Source of the DNA: Acidobacteriota bacterium
GTDB lineage: Bacteria > Acidobacteriota > Terriglobia > Bryobacterales > Bryobacteraceae
DNA length: 64,000 bases
Reading direction: 5' to 3'
NCBI GenBank assembly: GCA_025350695.1
Contig: JANXXI010000247.1
Coordinates: forward strand, 1 to 64,000
This document shows, piece after piece, positions 62,194-64,000 of this stretch. A program made the translations under genes and the position numbers. Each line of letters opens with the position of its first letter. Within the stretch, counting starts at the first letter, position 1. The notes beneath the pieces are model-generated. The model was given only the letters and a program-made list of their open reading frames with translations, ran no database searches and was not told the origin of the DNA.

Positions 62194-64000
62194 ATGCATT
62201 GCGAGAAGACTCGACAGGAATGGCCAAAATTAAGCGAGCTAAGCGGATACACCGAATTACAGCGCCGCACCGTGTTGCGCCCGCACCGGGAAAAGGGCTT
62301 CTCCTCCCTTAATCAAAATGAAATCGATCTTCGTAACGCCCTGGACACTGAACTTGAAGCGCTTACCATTCTCGAACTCGATGCCGAAATAGGTAGCGAC
62401 GTTGATTTTACGGAACTTAATTGCTTCAATAATCTTTTCTTCAAATCCCCCGCATTTGCTCAATACCTCAGTTCCTACCTTTTCTTTGGCGTTCGATTTG
62501 CGCTTTCCAGGGAAACGATTAAGGCCCCGGCGCCGCGGCCGGAGCTACCTTCGCAAACAACTGATGAGTGGAACGAACGGCCAGTGGCTCTTCCTTTTCC
62601 ACCAGTGCCTTCTAAGTTAGTGGCAGCGCACCAAACGCTCAAAAATTATCAAGAGTTGGCATCGAACCAAACAAAGGAGGCCGAGCTCTTTCTAGACGGA
62701 TTCGTCGATTTCGTCAGGCCCCGCGATTTCGAGTTGTGGTTAAATGGCTTAATCCCAGACACCGGGAATTGTGTTCAATTGCGTAATCAGATCCTGGTTT
62801 GGGCAGGGTCTCGAGTCGTCTTCTACAAAACTCTGGAGCAATCCCAGCCATGGCAGAATGAAATTCGGAAGGCCCTCGAGACCGGGATCCGATCGGCGTC
62901 GGCTGAAGCTGAACCCGAGCAGGCCAGGATAGAGAAAGAGTGGAAAGTTACCAACCCGTTGGCTGCCCGCTTCGGTGTTGCCGATTTTTATTTTTTGGCT
63001 AGACTCTTGCGCGCCGAAGTTTCAAGCGAAGGACAGGTTCATTACACGGGCTCATCCTGGCTTCGCATGATAGCGATGCAATCGGAGCCCGCCGACAGCC
63101 AAATTCTACGGAATGAAGAAATACTCAGAGCGGTCTTTGATTTTGCATGCGACTTGATCCAAAACTCCGTGGAAATAGCTGTAACTTTGGAAAGGAAGAA
63201 AACTAAGGAGAAACGAAGAGAAGACATCAGTTTGATGGAAGGAGAAACCACCTGGCGGTTCACTCAGGATCAGGAAACTGAAGACATTCGCAGGCAGCGC
63301 AAAATTCGGAGCTACAAACAGGAGCTTGAAGACGGCCCGCGTCCCAATTTGCGTACTCCCGCCGACCCCAGAGGCAGTGAGTACATTTGGAGCAACCGTA
63401 TCTACACCGGCGAGTATGAATCCAACCTGCTTGGACTCGCATTCTCCGGTGGAGGCATCCGCAGCGCCACTATCGGCCTTGGTGTTTTGGAGCGGCTGCG
63501 TGAGCTGGACATACTCCGCAACATCGACTATCTTTCAACGGTATCCGGGGGCGGCTATATCGGAGCGTGGCTGCTTGGCAACGTGCGGCGTACGCGCTAC
63601 TGGCTAGGACAGCTTACAAATTGGGACGAATCCATCGGGCAGCTTCGCGACTATTCCAAATATTTGGCCCCGAAGGATGGAGTTCTAAGCGCTGACAGAT
63701 GGTCCATTTGGGGCACTTGGATTCGCAACACCTTGCTGATCCAGCTAACGGCGGTGATCGGGTTGTGGACACTGTTGATCGCCGCTATTCTATCGAAGAC
63801 CCTATTCGATCTGCCTCTTCTGTCAAATCCGGTGAAAGCGGAGAGAACAGGCGTTTTGGCGTCTCTGATCGATCTACTTCCATCCTCGCTTCAAGCTTAT
63901 CTATTGGGCTGGCCCCAGTTGTCGAATTTATTGAAGCACTCGGAAAACAGTGTTTGCACATACCTTCCGGGTCTGGCTCCCTTTTGGATGAAAACCTCGT
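62194..64000 (+). CDS. Patatin-like phospholipase, 3' end outside window
   Basis: An open frame from ATG 62194 (AAGGAA 7 bases upstream) to the window edge, 602 codons, absent from the ORF track because it has no stop here. The first 400 residues are an unrecognised, charged region (segments LELDAEIGSDVDFTELN and FVDFVRPRDFELW). At 410-455 is a patatin core: LGLAFSGGGIRSATIGLGVL holds the oxyanion glycines, and YLSTVSGGGYIGAW holds the nucleophile Ser451 in G-x-S-like context. A hydrophobic stretch (about residues 517-535) is a probable membrane helix. The catalytic Asp would be beyond the window. Acyl-ester hydrolysis of lipids is expected. Confidence 0.85.
   Translation, partial: MHCEKTRQEWPKLSELSGYTELQRRTVLRPHREKGFSSLNQNEIDLRNALDTELEALTILELDAEIGSDVDFTELNCFNNLFFKSPAFAQYLSSYLFFGVRFALSRETIKAPAPRPELPSQTTDEWNERPVALPFPPVPSKLVAAHQTLKNYQELASNQTKEAELFLDGFVDFVRPRDFELWLNGLIPDTGNCVQLRNQILVWAGSRVVFYKTLEQSQPWQNEIRKALETGIRSASAEAEPEQARIEKEWKVTNPLAARFGVADFYFLARLLRAEVSSEGQVHYTGSSWLRMIAMQSEPADSQILRNEEILRAVFDFACDLIQNSVEIAVTLERKKTKEKRREDISLMEGETTWRFTQDQETEDIRRQRKIRSYKQELEDGPRPNLRTPADPRGSEYIWSNRIYTGEYESNLLGLAFSGGGIRSATIGLGVLERLRELDILRNIDYLSTVSGGGYIGAWLLGNVRRTRYWLGQLTNWDESIGQLRDYSKYLAPKDGVLSADRWSIWGTWIRNTLLIQLTAVIGLWTLLIAAILSKTLFDLPLLSNPVKAERTGVLASLIDLLPSSLQAYLLGWPQLSNLLKHSENSVCTYLPGLAPFWMKTS

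Noticed and set aside
1-64000. CRISPR arrays, rRNA, tRNA, complete IS elements, integrases
   Set aside because: I saw no regular direct-repeat array, no convincing tRNA T-loop and acceptor pairing, and no transposase or integrase motif. A tRNA scan could still find a gene I missed.

Overview
The window looks like a chromosome segment of an acidobacterium of the Solibacter/Bryobacter type (Bryobacterales). The main indicators are a TIGR03437-type C-terminal domain (a domain family first defined in Solibacter), three very large Oar-like TonB-dependent receptors with an N-terminal carboxypeptidase-regulatory-like domain, a Tat-exported sulfatase, a PQQ dehydrogenase, a DUF2126 transglutaminase, a DUF4159 protein and kinase/DUF4384 proteins. 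This placement comes from gene content read by eye and not from a phylogeny. There is no prophage, complete insertion sequence, CRISPR array, rRNA or convincing tRNA.

Layout. 0-7.4 kb: sulfatase, beta-propeller lipoprotein, histidine kinase, exported methyltransferase, BNR/TIGR03437 protein, FecR protein. 7.4-9.5 kb: a decayed patch with a dispersed repeat (copy A), a broken TIR-WD40 gene and a protein with a LexA-like DNA-binding domain. 9.7-14.3 kb: NIF3-like protein, rsmA (no normal start codon), an ECF sigma factor with a putative membrane anti-sigma factor, fasciclin and DUF4159 proteins. 14.6-23.7 kb: transglutaminase/DUF2126, a decayed gene, pta, glgC, a one-domain RNase III-like protein, an M16 peptidase and a PEP mutase-family enzyme. 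23.7-33.4 kb: TonB receptor 1, divergent PL22-like oligogalacturonate lyase, HDOD protein, repeat copy B, a VOC protein and a sugar-acid cluster (hydroxyacid dehydrogenase, HpcH/HpaI aldolase, GntR regulator). 33.4-48 kb: beta-helix protein, outer-membrane protein, a second ECF sigma factor with a Cys-motif partner, TonB receptors 2 and 3, a GMC oxidoreductase fused to a DUF1080 (3-keto-disaccharide hydrolase) domain, and three related small membrane-protein genes, two of them damaged. 48-55.8 kb: PQQ dehydrogenase, Ser/Thr kinase-cyclase-DUF4384 fusion with a separate DUF4384 neighbour, and divergent dut and double-length thyX. 55.8-62 kb: a surface-polysaccharide glycosyltransferase operon and a TraB/GumN protein. 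62.2 kb to the end: a large patatin-like protein that is missing from the ORF track because it runs off the window.

How the genes fit together. Much of the window serves capture and breakdown of plant or microbial polymers: sulfatase, propeller lipoprotein, TonB receptors, PL22-like lyase, GMC-DUF1080, PQQ dehydrogenase and sugar-acid catabolism. Two ECF sigma units, a FecR protein, a GntR regulator, an HDOD protein and a kinase-cyclase supply regulation. dut and thyX form a compact dUMP-to-dTMP unit. Three copies of a 107-109 bp hairpin repeat sit 5-16 bp beyond stop codons.

The most unusual items are the GMC-DUF1080 fusion, the hairpin repeats with a paired base change between copies, the second repeat family with a conserved 16-bp palindrome, rsmA starting probably at CTG directly after an in-frame stop, the double ThyX with an 11-bp direct repeat in its promoter region, and several genes with a -10-like box 6-8 bases before the start codon, which suggests leaderless mRNAs.
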